A stretch of 64,000 nt of DNA, taken from assembly GCA_030247855.1 (NCBI GenBank), contig JAPDRN010000129.1, positions 1 to 64,000 of the forward strand. Direction: 5' to 3'. The notes beneath the pieces are model-generated. The model made no database searches, was not told the origin of the DNA, and saw nothing but the letters and a program-made list of their open reading frames with translations. This document shows, piece after piece, positions 34,941 through 43,764 of the stretch (position 1 is its first letter; each line of letters opens with the position of its first letter). The DNA is from Knufia peltigerae. Its lineage: Eukaryota > Ascomycota > Eurotiomycetes > Chaetothyriales > Trichomeriaceae. The position numbers were made by a program, and so were the translations under genes.

Positions 34941-35018
34941 CCAGCTAGCCTGCCGCCAATCGATGCAGGTGGCAAGCCACAGACTTTGCGGAAACCCGCC
35001 TGTGGGTGCAGGAAAAGC

Positions 35019-35042
35019 CATCCACGCATGGCGTGGATCTAC
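35019..35042 (-). repeat. SMAG palindrome (GTAGATCCACGC type)
   Basis: Perfect copy between erpA and nudC. Confidence 0.85.
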
Positions 35043-35081
35043 CGAAGGCACCGCGCGGGGCGCATGCCCCACGCCCTGCAA

Positions 35082-35474
35082 TTACATGCTGAAACTGCTG
35101 CCGCAGCCGCAGGTGGTCTTGGCGTTCGGATTGCGGATCACGAACTGCGCACCGGTCAGGCTCTCGGTGTAATCCACTTCGGCACCCATCAGGTACTGCA
35201 GGCTGAGCGGATCGACCAGCAGGGTGACCCCGCTGGTCTGCACCGCCAGGTCATCGCCGGCACGGTTCTCGTCGAACTCGAACCCATACTGGAAGCCCGA
35301 ACAGCCACCGCCCTCGATGTACACACGCAACGACAGGTCGGGGTTGCCCTCGTCCTGGATCAGTTCCTTGACCTTGGCCGCAGCGGCCTCGGTGAAGTTC
35401 AGCGGCCGATCCAGCGACTGGTAGTCGGGCGCGGCGGCCGGCGTGGCGCCGGGGAGGGAGACGAGCGTGTTCAT
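35082..35474 (-). CDS. erpA: Iron-sulfur cluster insertion protein ErpA
   Basis: 130 residues, A-type Fe-S carrier. The three ligand cysteines are in GGGCSGFQYGF and the C-terminal TTCGCGSSFSM. It delivers Fe-S clusters to apoproteins. The ATG at 35474 (MNTLVSLPG) is chosen; the frame upstream overlaps the bactofilin gene. It lies 31 bases after the bactofilin stop on the same strand. Confidence 0.95.
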   Translation of the reverse strand: MNTLVSLPGATPAAAPDYQSLDRPLNFTEAAAAKVKELIQDEGNPDLSLRVYIEGGGCSGFQYGFEFDENRAGDDLAVQTSGVTLLVDPLSLQYLMGAEVDYTESLTGAQFVIRNPNAKTTCGCGSSFSM

Positions 35475-35505
35475 GGGCTCAGCATGGGGGCGCAGGCGAT
35501 GGCTT

Positions 35506-35970
35506 TCAAGCCATCGCCTCGGCCAGCTTGCGGCGTGCCGCAGTGTCGCCCTTGCCATCAGCGGCGTCCCCGCTTTCCGGGGCTGGCAGGGCCTGCATCG
35601 GGGCGCTGGCATGGATCAGCCGGCCGTTCAGCTGGGCACCCGCGTTCATTTCCACCACCTGGTAGTGAACGTTGCCGTTGACCCGGGCGCTCGGGGTCAG
35701 TTCGACCTTCTCGGTGGCATGCACATCGCCGTCCAGGCGGCCACTGATGACCACCACCTGGGCGCGGATCTCGCCTTCGATCACGCCATGCTCGGCGAGG
35801 GTCAGGGTCGCCGCGCTGGCGCCCTCCTGGGCAATCACCTTGCCGTGGATGCGACCTTCCACGTACAAGCCACCACTGAATTCCACATCGCCACGGATCA
35901 CCACCTGGTTGCCGATCAGGGCATCCACCACCAGTTGGCCATCACGGCTGGATTTGCTGCTTCCGAACAT
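35506..35970 (-). CDS. Bactofilin
   Basis: 154 residues. A central beta-helix built of short repeats (LIGNQVVIRGDVEFSGGLYV, EGRIHGKVIA, HGVIEGEIRAQVVVISGRLD) with short unstructured ends: a bactofilin that polymerises without nucleotide and scaffolds envelope or polarity functions. A GGGGAG ribosome site lies at the end of the upstream gene, whose stop is 4 bases away, so the two are coupled. Confidence 0.9.
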   Translation of the reverse strand: MFGSSKSSRDGQLVVDALIGNQVVIRGDVEFSGGLYVEGRIHGKVIAQEGASAATLTLAEHGVIEGEIRAQVVVISGRLDGDVHATEKVELTPSARVNGNVHYQVVEMNAGAQLNGRLIHASAPMQALPAPESGDAADGKGDTAARRKLAEAMA

Positions 35971-35974
35971 CTGC

Positions 35975-36718
35975 CTACTCCCCTTTGCTGGCCGGTGCGC
36001 CGGCCTGTTTCCAGTCGAATACCTGCGTGGTGCCCCCCGCACCACTCCCCAATGTCACCTTCACCCGTTGCGGGGTGAAGTCAGCCGGCAGCATCACGCT
36101 GCCGGTGAGCTGCTGGAAGTACCGGAACGAGTAATCCTGTCCCGGCACCTTGCTGCGCTGGTGCAGCTCGTCCCAGCTGATGGTGGCCAGCTTGCCGTTC
36201 TTTACGCCTTCCACCGTGAAACGCATCTGCCCCTGGCTGATCGCGCCCCGGTTGAGGTTCTGGGTCAGCACCACGCTGTACTGCCAGGTGCCGGCCGATT
36301 CCGGGCTGAATTCAATCGAATGGGTGTTCAGGCCTTTGCGCTGGCTGGTCGAGCCCACCAGACGCTCGTAGAAGGCGACGTCAGCGCGCAGGCCGGCGAT
36401 CTCTTCATCGCGCTCGGCCAGTGAAGACTGCACCTCATTGTTGGCGGCGCGGCTGATGCGGTCCGACGCTTCCAGCGTCGCCTGCTTCTGCCGCAGTTCG
36501 GTCAGCTGGGTCTGCAGCGCATCGGCCCGCTTCTCGGCAACCTGCACGCGCTGGCCCTGTTCACCGCGCGGCGCGCCCAGCCAGCAGCCCCCCAGCACCG
36601 CAAGCACCAGGCTGAGCAGCCAGATGCCCGCGATCACCAGCAGGCGACGGCGGTCGGCAGGTGGTTGCGGGGCACCGGGAAGGCGGACCTGCACACGCAT
36701 GGGAGGGCGGTTGTTCAT
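35975..36718 (-). CDS. DUF6776-type membrane-anchored protein paired with bactofilin
   Basis: 247 residues: a short basic N terminus, one membrane helix (about 27-48), a coiled coil (about 58-120: VAEKRADALQTQLTELRQKQ) and a C-terminal beta-rich periplasmic domain. The layout fits DUF6776 proteins that sit beside bactofilin genes in xanthomonads; function unknown. The ATG at 36718 is preferred over 36736. It is coupled to the bactofilin downstream, so a cytoskeleton-membrane link is a reasonable inference. Confidence 0.7.
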   Translation of the reverse strand: MNNRPPMRVQVRLPGAPQPPADRRRLLVIAGIWLLSLVLAVLGGCWLGAPRGEQGQRVQVAEKRADALQTQLTELRQKQATLEASDRISRAANNEVQSSLAERDEEIAGLRADVAFYERLVGSTSQRKGLNTHSIEFSPESAGTWQYSVVLTQNLNRGAISQGQMRFTVEGVKNGKLATISWDELHQRSKVPGQDYSFRYFQQLTGSVMLPADFTPQRVKVTLGSGAGGTTQVFDWKQAGAPASKGE

Positions 36719-36896
36719 GGGTAGTCTCCGTGGCATCGCAATGGCGACGCCAGTACGGCCCCTGGGGCAAACGACGGGCTAGTGTATGACAGGAACGACA
36801 GGTTTCCCCGGTGCCGGCCGGCACCGGGCGGTGGCATTCAGCCACTCCATCGTCGATAGTGTGGCACCCCGCACAGTTCCGCCGCCGGAGCCCGCC

Positions 36897-37514
36897 ATGA
36901 CCGAAGCCCACCTGTTCGTGATCGGCATCCTGCTGGCCTGGCTGGCCGGCATCCGTGTCTACCTCACCGTATTCGGCGTCGGCATCGTCGGCCTGCTCGG
37001 CTGGGTCGACCTGCCACCCGCACTGCAGGCCACCGAGTCGTGGTGGGTGCTGGGCACGTCGGCGGCGCTGGCCGTCGCCGAATTCTTCGCAGACAAGATT
37101 CCCGGCGTGGATTCCGCCTGGGACCTTGTGCAGACCCTGGCGCGCGTACCCGCCGGCGCCTTCCTCGCGGCAGCGACATTGTCGCCCGATGGCGACCTGG
37201 GCACCGGTGCACTGGTGGCGGGCGCGGGTGTTGCACTGGCCAGCCATGGCCTGAAGGCCGGCACCCGCGCCCTGCTCAACACCTCACCGGAACCGGCCAG
37301 CAACTGGATCGCCTCGGCGGCCGAAGATACCGTGGTAATCGGCGGGCTGGCGCTCGCGCTGGCGCATCCATGGATCGCGCTGGTGGTGGTGCTGGCCTGC
37401 AGTCTGGCCGGTGCATTGCTGGTCTGGCTGGTCTGGCGCACATTGTGGAAGAGCGTGCGCTGGCTGGCACGTGGTGGCAGCGACGACGGACAACGGCAAC
37501 CCGGTACCGGCTGA
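36897..37514 (+). CDS. DUF4126 membrane protein
   Basis: 205 residues with about five membrane segments. The pattern GIRVYLTVFGVGIVGLLGWV ... EFFADKIPGVDSAWDLVQT ... SHGLKAGTRALLNTSPEPAS matches DUF4126. GGAG lies 8 bases before the ATG at 36897; the frame upstream to 36786 has no site. It diverges from the bactofilin cluster. No function known. Confidence 0.85.
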   Translation: MTEAHLFVIGILLAWLAGIRVYLTVFGVGIVGLLGWVDLPPALQATESWWVLGTSAALAVAEFFADKIPGVDSAWDLVQTLARVPAGAFLAAATLSPDGDLGTGALVAGAGVALASHGLKAGTRALLNTSPEPASNWIASAAEDTVVIGGLALALAHPWIALVVVLACSLAGALLVWLVWRTLWKSVRWLARGGSDDGQRQPGTG

Positions 37515-37558
37515 TCGGCGGGCTTGTCGCATAATGGCGGCGAACACCAGGAGCATCG

Positions 37559-39457
37559 ATGGCCGCAAACGAATCCGCCACGGGCCCCCGCCCGGGACGC
37601 GCTGAAACCCCTCCGGCCGATCATTGGCAACGTTGGGCCGCACCCTTGGCTGCGGCGGCGCCTGCCGAGGCACCGTCGTCAACGACCGTGCAGGTGCCGG
37701 CCTCGTCAGCGCCCAGCGACGGTGCCCGACTGGCTGCTCCGCCGCCCCTGCCCTCCGCCGCAGCACTGCCAGAGGCGGGCAACAGTGACATGGCGCCTGT
37801 CGACGCCGACTCGCCCTACCGCGTGCTGATCGTCGAAGACGACCGTGCCCAGGCGCTGTTCGCACAAAGCGTGCTGCATGGCGCTGGCATGCAGGCGATC
37901 GTGCTCGGCGATGCCGATGGCGTGCAGCAGGCCATCCGCGAACAACGCCCAGACCTGATCCTGATGGATCTGCACCTGCCCGGGCTGGATGGCATGCGGC
38001 TGACCGCGATGATCCGCCAGCAGCCCGGCATGCAGTTGCTGCCGATCGTATTCCTCAGCGGCGACCCGGACCCGGAGCGCCAGTTCGAAGTGCTCGACTG
38101 CGGCGCCGACGATTACCTGAGCAAGCCGATCCGGCCGCGCCACCTGATCGCCGCGGTAGCCAACCGTATCCGCCGCGCACGCGCGCAGGCCGCGACCCTG
38201 TCGGGTGCCAACGGCGCACCGGCGACCAGCAACCCGGAAACCGGGCTGCCCACGCGCCACCACGTGCTGCAGCAACTCAACGCAACGCTTGCCCAGCACG
38301 AACGCGGTGGCGTGTTCTTCGTCGAAATCTCCAGCGCGCTGGGCCTGCGCGAGCGCTACGGCTACGCGGCCTTCGAGCGGCTGATGGTGCAGGCCGGGCA
38401 ACGTCTTGCCGAGGCCGGCCATCCGCATCTGCTGGCACGCCTGAACGACAACAGCTTCCTGCTGCTTGCCCGCAACACCGATGAGGACAGCCTGGAAGCG
38501 ATCGCCGGCACCCTGCGCGAGCAGCTGTCCGCGCGCGCCTTCGTGATCCGCGACGACGAATCGGTGCACCTGCGCGGTGTGGTCGGCTACGCGCCGCTGT
38601 CGCCGGGTTTCGACGATGCCAGCAGCGCCTTGGAAGCGGTCGAACGCACCACCCTGCAGGCGCGCCTGCTCAGCGCCGGCGTGGCGGGCCACGTGCATCG
38701 CCAGGTGACCACCGAGCAGGAGCACCTGGCGTTGCTGGAAGGCCAGCTGGAGCTCGCTTACCAGCCGATCGTCGCCGTCGCCGGCGGCAGCAGCGCGCAG
38801 TACCAGCTGCTGCTGCGCCTGCGCCAGGCCGATGGCAGCGTGCTGACCGCCGGTCAGGTCATTCCCGCAGCCGAAGCCGCCGGCCGCATCGCCGATCTTG
38901 ACCAGCAGGTGCTGGAGCATGCGATGGGCCTGCTCGACCTGTATCGCCATGCCACCCAACCACTGAACCTGTTCGTCTCGCAGTCGCTGCGTACCCTGCA
39001 GCGCGATGCCTTCGCTGACTGGCTGCTGGAATCGCTGCAGCAACGTCGCCTGCCCGGCAGCGCGCTGGTGATCGACGTGCGCCTGCCCGACGCGCTGATC
39101 CACACCGTGCCGTTGCAGCAGTTCTGCCAGCGCATGGCCAGCGTTGGCGTGCGCTTCTGCCTGAGCCAGTTCGAACCAGGCAGCGAAGCCCTTGCCCTGC
39201 TCACCCAGCTGCCGTTGTCGTTCGTGCGCATGGCCGCACGCTTCTCCAGCAGCCACTCCAACCCGGATACGCGCGAAGAACTGCGCCGATCGATCGAGCA
39301 GGCGCATGCAGCCGGCCTGCTGATCATCGGCCAGCAGATCGAGGATCCGCAGGCAGCGGCCGCGATGTGGGTCGGCGGTGTCGATTACATCCAGGGCAAC
39401 ATGGTGCAGTCGGCCGGCAGCGACCTGAACTTCGACTTCCACAACGCGGTGCTCTGA
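37559..39457 (+). CDS. REC - degenerate GGDEF - degenerate EAL response regulator
   Basis: 632 residues. After a Pro/Ala-rich lead of about 80 residues comes an intact receiver (phospho-acceptor Asp137 in LILMDLHLPG, acidic pair in IVEDD, Lys in YLSKP). The GGDEF domain has NDNSF (296-300) in place of the motif, and the EAL domain has QLL (416-418) in place of EAL, so neither enzyme activity is expected; c-di-GMP binding by the EAL fold remains possible, as in FimX and FilP. The tail VDYIQGNMVQSAGSDLNFDF resembles FimX. AGGAG precedes the ATG. Its TGA touches the GTG of the hybrid kinase, the probable phosphodonor. Confidence 0.85.
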   Translation: MAANESATGPRPGRAETPPADHWQRWAAPLAAAAPAEAPSSTTVQVPASSAPSDGARLAAPPPLPSAAALPEAGNSDMAPVDADSPYRVLIVEDDRAQALFAQSVLHGAGMQAIVLGDADGVQQAIREQRPDLILMDLHLPGLDGMRLTAMIRQQPGMQLLPIVFLSGDPDPERQFEVLDCGADDYLSKPIRPRHLIAAVANRIRRARAQAATLSGANGAPATSNPETGLPTRHHVLQQLNATLAQHERGGVFFVEISSALGLRERYGYAAFERLMVQAGQRLAEAGHPHLLARLNDNSFLLLARNTDEDSLEAIAGTLREQLSARAFVIRDDESVHLRGVVGYAPLSPGFDDASSALEAVERTTLQARLLSAGVAGHVHRQVTTEQEHLALLEGQLELAYQPIVAVAGGSSAQYQLLLRLRQADGSVLTAGQVIPAAEAAGRIADLDQQVLEHAMGLLDLYRHATQPLNLFVSQSLRTLQRDAFADWLLESLQQRRLPGSALVIDVRLPDALIHTVPLQQFCQRMASVGVRFCLSQFEPGSEALALLTQLPLSFVRMAARFSSSHSNPDTREELRRSIEQAHAAGLLIIGQQIEDPQAAAAMWVGGVDYIQGNMVQSAGSDLNFDFHNAVL

Positions 39458-41662
39458 GTGTCATCGACGGTTGCGCTGCTGGCGGTGCTGGCCCTGGCCA
39501 TCATCGCCCTGCTGGTACTGGGTCTGCGGTTGCGTTCGCGCAATCGCACGCTGGCGGCACTGCAGCGCGACCGCATCACCCTCATCAGCGAGCGTGACCA
39601 GCTGCGGCGTACCACCGAACGCCAGGGCCAGCTGGAACATCAGCTGCTGCAGGCCAAGCAGGCGGCCGAAGCGGCCGTGCTGGCCAAGGGCGAGTTCCTG
39701 GCCACCATGAGCCACGAGATCCGCACGCCACTCAATGGCATCCTGCCGATGCTGGAGCTGATCGCCCGTGGTCCGCTCGGCGAGGACCAGCGGCAGATGC
39801 TGGCTACCGCCTCGGCCAGCTCGCAGCAGCTGCTGCGCATCGTCGATGACATCCTCGACTACTCGCGACTGGAAGCACAGGCACTGGAACTGGAGATCAC
39901 CAGCTTCAACCTGCGCGAACTGCTCGACGGCGTGGTGCAGCTGCTGCAGCGCGCCGCCGAAGCCAAAGGCCTGACACTGAGTCTGCAACTGGATCCGGCC
40001 GTGCGCCTGCCGGTACGCGGCGACCCCGTGCGCCTGCGTCAGGTGCTGGGCAACCTGCTGGCCAACGCCATCAAGTTCACCGCACGTGGCCAGGTGCAGC
40101 TGCGCGTGCAGCGGCTGGGCGAAGGCCCCGCCCAGCACCAGTTGCGTTTCGAAGTGATCGACACCGGCATCGGCATCGATGAGGCCCAGCAGGCGCGGCT
40201 GTTCCAGTCCTTCAGTCAGGCCGACGCGTCCACCACACGCATCTACGGTGGCACCGGCCTGGGCCTGGCCATCTGCAAGCGCATCACCGACCTGATGCAT
40301 GGCGACATCGGCGTGCGTTCCACCCCGGGACAGGGTGCAACCTTCTGGTTCGAAATACCGCTGCTGAAGGTCCCCGGCGATCTGCCGGCACTGGCACGCT
40401 CGCCGGCAGCGCTGCTGCTGTACACCGCCGATGCGCAGCTGCAGCCACGCGTCGAGCGCATCGCCGCACACCACGGCCTGCAGGTACAGCTGCTGGCCAG
40501 CATCGATGACGCAATGGAACGCCTGCGCGCAGCGCCACGTCCCGGCCAGAGCACGCCGGCATGGCTGCTGATCGACGCCCGCCATCGCCGCAATGGCGAG
40601 GCGGCCCTGCAGCGGGCCCTGGCCGAGCGCGGTGCCGACGACACGCTGCAGGTGCTGTGGCTGCAGGACGATCCGGTTGCACCCCGTCCTCGCCAGCAGC
40701 AGCTGCACAGCTCATTCAACGATGCCGCCCTGCACGCGCTGCTGGCACAGCCAACGGCCACCGCGCGTCCAGCAGCGCTGCTGGCCAACGCCGAAGACGC
40801 GCAGCCAGCCGCGACGTTGCCGTCATTGGATCTGCGTGTCCTGCTGGTCGAGGACAATACGGTCAACCGGATGGTGGCCGAGCACCTGCTGCTGGTCTTC
40901 CAGTGCCAGGTGCGCAACGCCGCCGACGGCGAGCAGGCGCTCGCACTGCTGCGCGAAGGCGGAATCGACGTCGTGCTGATGGATTGCCAGATGCCGGTGC
41001 TCGACGGCTACGGCGCAACACAGCGCTGGCGCAGGGAGGAGGCCGAAGCGGGGCGCACGCGGTTGCCTATCATCGCGATGACCGCCAACGCCATGGCCGG
41101 TGATCGCGAGCGCTGCCTGCAGGCGGGCATGGACGACTATCTGTCCAAGCCGATCACGCGTGAAGCGCTGCATGCATTGCTGCAACGTTGGGGCCGGGTA
41201 TCCGCGGATCGCGGACATGCAGCGCTGCCGGAACCTTTGCCATTGCCCGCAGCGCCGAGCGCGCTCGACGGCGAAAGCCCGCGTGATGACCAAGCACGCT
41301 CGACCCCGATTCCACAGCTGGTGCTTGATCGCAGCGTGCTGGATGAGCTGCACGCGGTGATCGGCGATGCCGCTGCGCAGATCGTGGCAGTGTTCCTGGA
41401 AGACGCACCGCAGTTGGTGCAGCAGCTGCAGCAGGCGGCACAGGGCAACGATATCGAACGCCTGCAGGCGCTGTCGCACAGCCTGAAATCCTCCAGCGCC
41501 AACGTTGGTGCGCTGTCGCTGTCAGCAGTGGCGCGACGGATAGAACACGAAGCCCGCAGCGGCAGCCTGCAGCGCCCTGCCGTGGCAGTGGCGCTGCTGG
41601 TGGCGGAGTTCGCCCGCGCGCGTGTGGCGCTGACCGGCTACCTCGCCGGCCAGGCCCGCTGA
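39458..41662 (+). CDS. Hybrid sensor histidine kinase with REC and HPt domains
   Basis: 734 residues: one N-terminal membrane helix (about 4-24), a coiled linker, HisKA with His86 in FLATMSHEIRTPLNG, HATPase (N box NLLANAIKF, G boxes DTGIGI and GGTGLGLAI), a degenerate receiver-like stretch, a full REC domain with Asp509 in VVLMDCQMP, and a C-terminal HPt with His674 in LSHSLKSSS. There is almost no periplasmic part, so it probably senses inside the cell. The GTG start follows the previous stop with no gap and no clear ribosome site, implying coupled translation with the REC-GGDEF-EAL gene. Confidence 0.9.
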   Translation: MSSTVALLAVLALAIIALLVLGLRLRSRNRTLAALQRDRITLISERDQLRRTTERQGQLEHQLLQAKQAAEAAVLAKGEFLATMSHEIRTPLNGILPMLELIARGPLGEDQRQMLATASASSQQLLRIVDDILDYSRLEAQALELEITSFNLRELLDGVVQLLQRAAEAKGLTLSLQLDPAVRLPVRGDPVRLRQVLGNLLANAIKFTARGQVQLRVQRLGEGPAQHQLRFEVIDTGIGIDEAQQARLFQSFSQADASTTRIYGGTGLGLAICKRITDLMHGDIGVRSTPGQGATFWFEIPLLKVPGDLPALARSPAALLLYTADAQLQPRVERIAAHHGLQVQLLASIDDAMERLRAAPRPGQSTPAWLLIDARHRRNGEAALQRALAERGADDTLQVLWLQDDPVAPRPRQQQLHSSFNDAALHALLAQPTATARPAALLANAEDAQPAATLPSLDLRVLLVEDNTVNRMVAEHLLLVFQCQVRNAADGEQALALLREGGIDVVLMDCQMPVLDGYGATQRWRREEAEAGRTRLPIIAMTANAMAGDRERCLQAGMDDYLSKPITREALHALLQRWGRVSADRGHAALPEPLPLPAAPSALDGESPRDDQARSTPIPQLVLDRSVLDELHAVIGDAAAQIVAVFLEDAPQLVQQLQQAAQGNDIERLQALSHSLKSSSANVGALSLSAVARRIEHEARSGSLQRPAVAVALLVAEFARARVALTGYLAGQAR

Positions 41663-41663
41663 A

Positions 41664-42134
41664 TCACTCTTCGAGCTTGCTCAGCAGGTACTTCGGCTCA
41701 CCGATGCGCTCGATCAGCTCCAGCTGGGTTTCCAGCCAGTCGATGTGCTCTTCCTCGGAGTCGAGGATCTTCACGAACAATTGGCGGCTGACGTAGTCGC
41801 CGACCGAATCGGCGTAGGCCACGGCCTCGCGCAGGGTGACCACGCCGTCGCGTTCCAGCGACAGATCGCACTGCAGGATCTCGGTCGGGTTCTCACCGAT
41901 GCGCAGCTTGCCCAGCGCCTGGAAATTCGGCAGGCCTTCGAGGAACAGGATGCGATCGGCGAGCATGTCGGCATGCTTCATCTCCTCGATCGATTCCTTG
42001 TACTCGTGTTCGGCCAGTTCCTTGATGCCCCAGTTCTTCAGCATCTTGGCGTGCAGGAAGTACTGGTTGATCGCGGTCAGCTCGTTGTAGAGGACCTTGT
42101 TGAGGAATTCGATGACCTTGGTGTCGCCCTTCAT
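41664..42134 (-). CDS. bfr: Bacterioferritin
   Basis: 156 residues, the standard length. Ferroxidase ligands (Glu18 in LYNELTAINQY, Glu51 and His54 in IEEMKHAD, later DSEEEHIDWLE) and the heme ligand Met52 are present. The 24-mer stores iron as ferric mineral. The ATG at 42134 (MKGDTKVIEF) is the family start. It converges with the kinase gene with a single base between stops; bfd lies 140 bases upstream on the same strand. Confidence 0.95.
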   Translation of the reverse strand: MKGDTKVIEFLNKVLYNELTAINQYFLHAKMLKNWGIKELAEHEYKESIEEMKHADMLADRILFLEGLPNFQALGKLRIGENPTEILQCDLSLERDGVVTLREAVAYADSVGDYVSRQLFVKILDSEEEHIDWLETQLELIERIGEPKYLLSKLEE

Positions 42135-42274
42135 GGGAATGCTCCTGCACGCTGAAATCGCGGGCACTGTAACGCCTTGCGCGCGCGCGTGAAGGAACGC
42201 GAATCGTGCGCATTGGCCGCTGTGACCAGCAATGAAGATCAGGAGAACGCAGCGTCAACGCGCCGCGAAACGAC

Positions 42275-42484
42275 TCAGGCGACCTGCGCCAGACCCAGTA
42301 CCGGCAACGGCAGATCGTGCGTGGCACGTGCCTTGGCCAGCAGGTCGCCGGCCATGTCCAGGCAGGAACCGCAGGTGGCGCCGCATCCGGTACGCATGGT
42401 CAGCTCGGCCACCGACGTGACGCCATGGCTGGCGGCTTCGCGGATCTGGTGGTCGGTAACACCGTTGCAGATGCAGACGTACAC
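42275..42484 (-). CDS. bfd: Bacterioferritin-associated ferredoxin
   Basis: 69 residues. Four cysteines (YVCICNGVTD, then RTGCGATCGSCL) bind a [2Fe-2S] cluster; Bfd donates electrons to bacterioferritin to release iron. I chose the GTG at 42484, which gives the family N terminus MYVCICNGVTD; a TTG at 42502 would add six residues, and neither has a good ribosome site. A Fur-like site lies about 60 bases upstream. Confidence 0.9.
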   Translation of the reverse strand: MYVCICNGVTDHQIREAASHGVTSVAELTMRTGCGATCGSCLDMAGDLLAKARATHDLPLPVLGLAQVA

Positions 42485-42539
42485 AGGCGGGAACCAGGGC
42501 AACAGGCCAGTAGCGGCCTGGTCACTATTCCAATGGAAA

Positions 42540-42577
42540 CGAGAATGGTTGTCAATCAGAGACCTGAACCATTCTCG
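42540..42577. promoter_or_regulatory. Fur-like site within an inverted repeat upstream of bfd
   Basis: CGAGAATGGTT and AACCATTCTCG form 11-base arms 16 bases apart, between rppH and bfd. The left part (GAGAATGGTTGTCAATC, 42541-42557) resembles a Fur box, fitting iron control of bfd. It could instead help end rppH transcription. Confidence 0.45.
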
Positions 42578-42592
42578 ATACCGTTCAGCCCG

Positions 42593-43213
42593 TCAGGTGA
42601 CCGGACCCTCGCCCTGCGCCTTCTTCGGCCAGTACCCGTGGCTGCGGGGCCGCTTTCGCGGCCGCTCGTGGCCGGCGGCATGGCCTGGCATCCAGGCCTC
42701 GGCAGCGCTCTTGGGCATGGCACTGATGCCGTGCCCCGCCACCCCCTGGGCCAAGGGCGCCAGATGTCGCAGGGCGCGCGCATAGACTCCACGCTTGAAC
42801 ACCACCACATGCTCCACCGGATACCAGAAGTCGACCCAGCGCCAATGATCGAACTCGGGCGAGTCGGTATGGTCCAGGCTGACGTGGGCCTCGTCACCGG
42901 TCAGGCGCAGCAGGAACCAGACCTGCTTCTGGCCGATGCAGACCTGGCGTTCATTGCGGCGGATGGCACGCGCCGGCAGCTTGTAGCGCAGCCAACCCGG
43001 TGTCGCCCCGAGCACTTCAACGTGCTCCGGCAACAGCCCGGTCTCTTCCTGCAGTTCACGATACATGGCCTCGACAGGCGTCTCGTCGGTGTTCATGCCA
43101 CCCTGCGGGAACTGCCAGCCATCCCGGCGCACACGTCGTGCCCAGAACACCTGTCCGTCCTGCCGCATCAGCACGATGCCGACGTTCGGTCGATAGCCGT
43201 CCGGATCGATCAC
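42593..43213 (-). CDS. rppH: RNA pyrophosphohydrolase
   Basis: 206 residues. Nudix box GGMNTDETPVEAMYRELQEE with the RppH N terminus MIDPDGYRPNVGIVL. It converts 5'-triphosphate RNA ends to monophosphate, starting RNA decay. The C-terminal 45 residues (Arg/Pro/Gly-rich) extend past the catalytic fold, common in this family. The start is a GTG at 43213 with AGGAG eight bases before it. Confidence 0.95.
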   Translation of the reverse strand: MIDPDGYRPNVGIVLMRQDGQVFWARRVRRDGWQFPQGGMNTDETPVEAMYRELQEETGLLPEHVEVLGATPGWLRYKLPARAIRRNERQVCIGQKQVWFLLRLTGDEAHVSLDHTDSPEFDHWRWVDFWYPVEHVVVFKRGVYARALRHLAPLAQGVAGHGISAMPKSAAEAWMPGHAAGHERPRKRPRSHGYWPKKAQGEGPVT

Positions 43214-43291
43214 GATGCGGACTCCTAAGAAAATCTACTGGTTGGGACTATCCCATGCCGTCTGTCGGGCCACAAGCACGATACAAAGGTG

Positions 43292-43320
43292 TTGACAGTC
43301 CTTGTACACATCAGCAGAAT
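43292..43320 (+). promoter_or_regulatory. Promoter of the tRNA pair
   Basis: TTGACA (43292-43297) and CAGAAT (43315-43320) are 17 bases apart and end 14 bases before tRNA-Met: a perfect -35 with a 4/6 match -10. Confidence 0.7.
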
Positions 43321-43334
43321 AGCGGGCTCACCAA

Positions 43335-43411
43335 GGCTATGTAGCTCAGCCGGTTAGAGCACAGCACTCATAATGCTGGGGTCGGTGGTTCGAGTCCACC
43401 CATAGCCACCA
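43335..43411 (+). tRNA. tRNA-Met (CAT), elongator
   Basis: 77 bases with encoded CCA. Acceptor arms GGCTATG and CATAGCC pair fully; the anticodon stem CAGCA/TGCTG encloses CTCATAA, giving CAT. The weak anticodon stem lacks the three G-C pairs of an initiator; sequence is very like E. coli metT. Confidence 0.95.
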
Positions 43412-43463
43412 CGTTGAAGTTGTTTTTCAATGTGAAAAGTGAGAAAATAGTTACACGTTACAT

Positions 43464-43537
43464 TGCCCCTTAGCCAAGCGGTAAGGCACCTGACTCTGAC
43501 TCAGGCATCGGTGGTTCGAATCCATCAGGGGCAGCCA
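43464..43537 (+). tRNA. tRNA-Gln (CTG)
   Basis: 74 bases with encoded CCA. TGCCCCT pairs with AGGGGCA; the anticodon stem CCTGA/TCAGG encloses CTCTGAC, anticodon CTG. It follows tRNA-Met by 52 bases and likely shares its promoter. Confidence 0.95.
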
Positions 43538-43545
43538 AATTAAAT

Positions 43546-43579
43546 GCAAAAGGCCAGATCGAAAGATCTGGCCTTTTGC
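43546..43579 (+). terminator. Terminator of the tRNA operon
   Basis: A perfect 15-bp stem (GCAAAAGGCCAGATC and its complement) around GAAA, with TTTT in the closing arm. Confidence 0.9.
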
Positions 43580-43638
43580 GTTTAATCTGGTTACGCATTC
43601 CACGCCCCACCTTCGCCCGCCGCGCGCACCTGGAACAG

Positions 43639-43663
43639 GTAGTGCCGGCCGCTGGCCGGCAAC
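43639..43663 (+). repeat. SMAG palindrome (GTAGTGCCGGCC type)
   Basis: GTAG end, then GCCGGCCGCTGGCCGGC; same subtype as 48545-48621 and 61631-61732. Confidence 0.8.
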
Positions 43664-43688
43664 CTCGAAATGCACACCGCCAGAACGA

Positions 43689-43716
43689 CAAAAGCCCGGC
43701 CGAAGCCGGGCTTTTG
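43689..43716. terminator. Bidirectional terminator downstream of rpsI
   Basis: CAAAAGCCCGGC and GCCGGGCTTTTG around CGAA; T-rich on both strands. It ends the rplM-rpsI transcript on the minus strand. Confidence 0.85.
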
Positions 43717-43764
43717 CGTTTCCAACCAGCGGGCTCCCGAAGGAGCCCAACCAGGCGCAGCAGA

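Noticed and set aside
37559..39457. Naming the REC-GGDEF-EAL protein fimX
   Set aside because: The tail and degenerate motifs resemble FimX, but no PAS domain is seen and the receiver is intact; FilP-like or other relatives fit as well.
43451..43750. A 99-codon minus-strand frame through tRNA-Gln
   Set aside because: It is antisense to the tRNA and its terminator and includes a SMAG element.
43335..43764. A tRNA-associated genomic island or attachment site
   Set aside because: tRNA-Met and tRNA-Gln are intact, but no integrase or repeated tRNA end is nearby; the neighbours are conserved genes.
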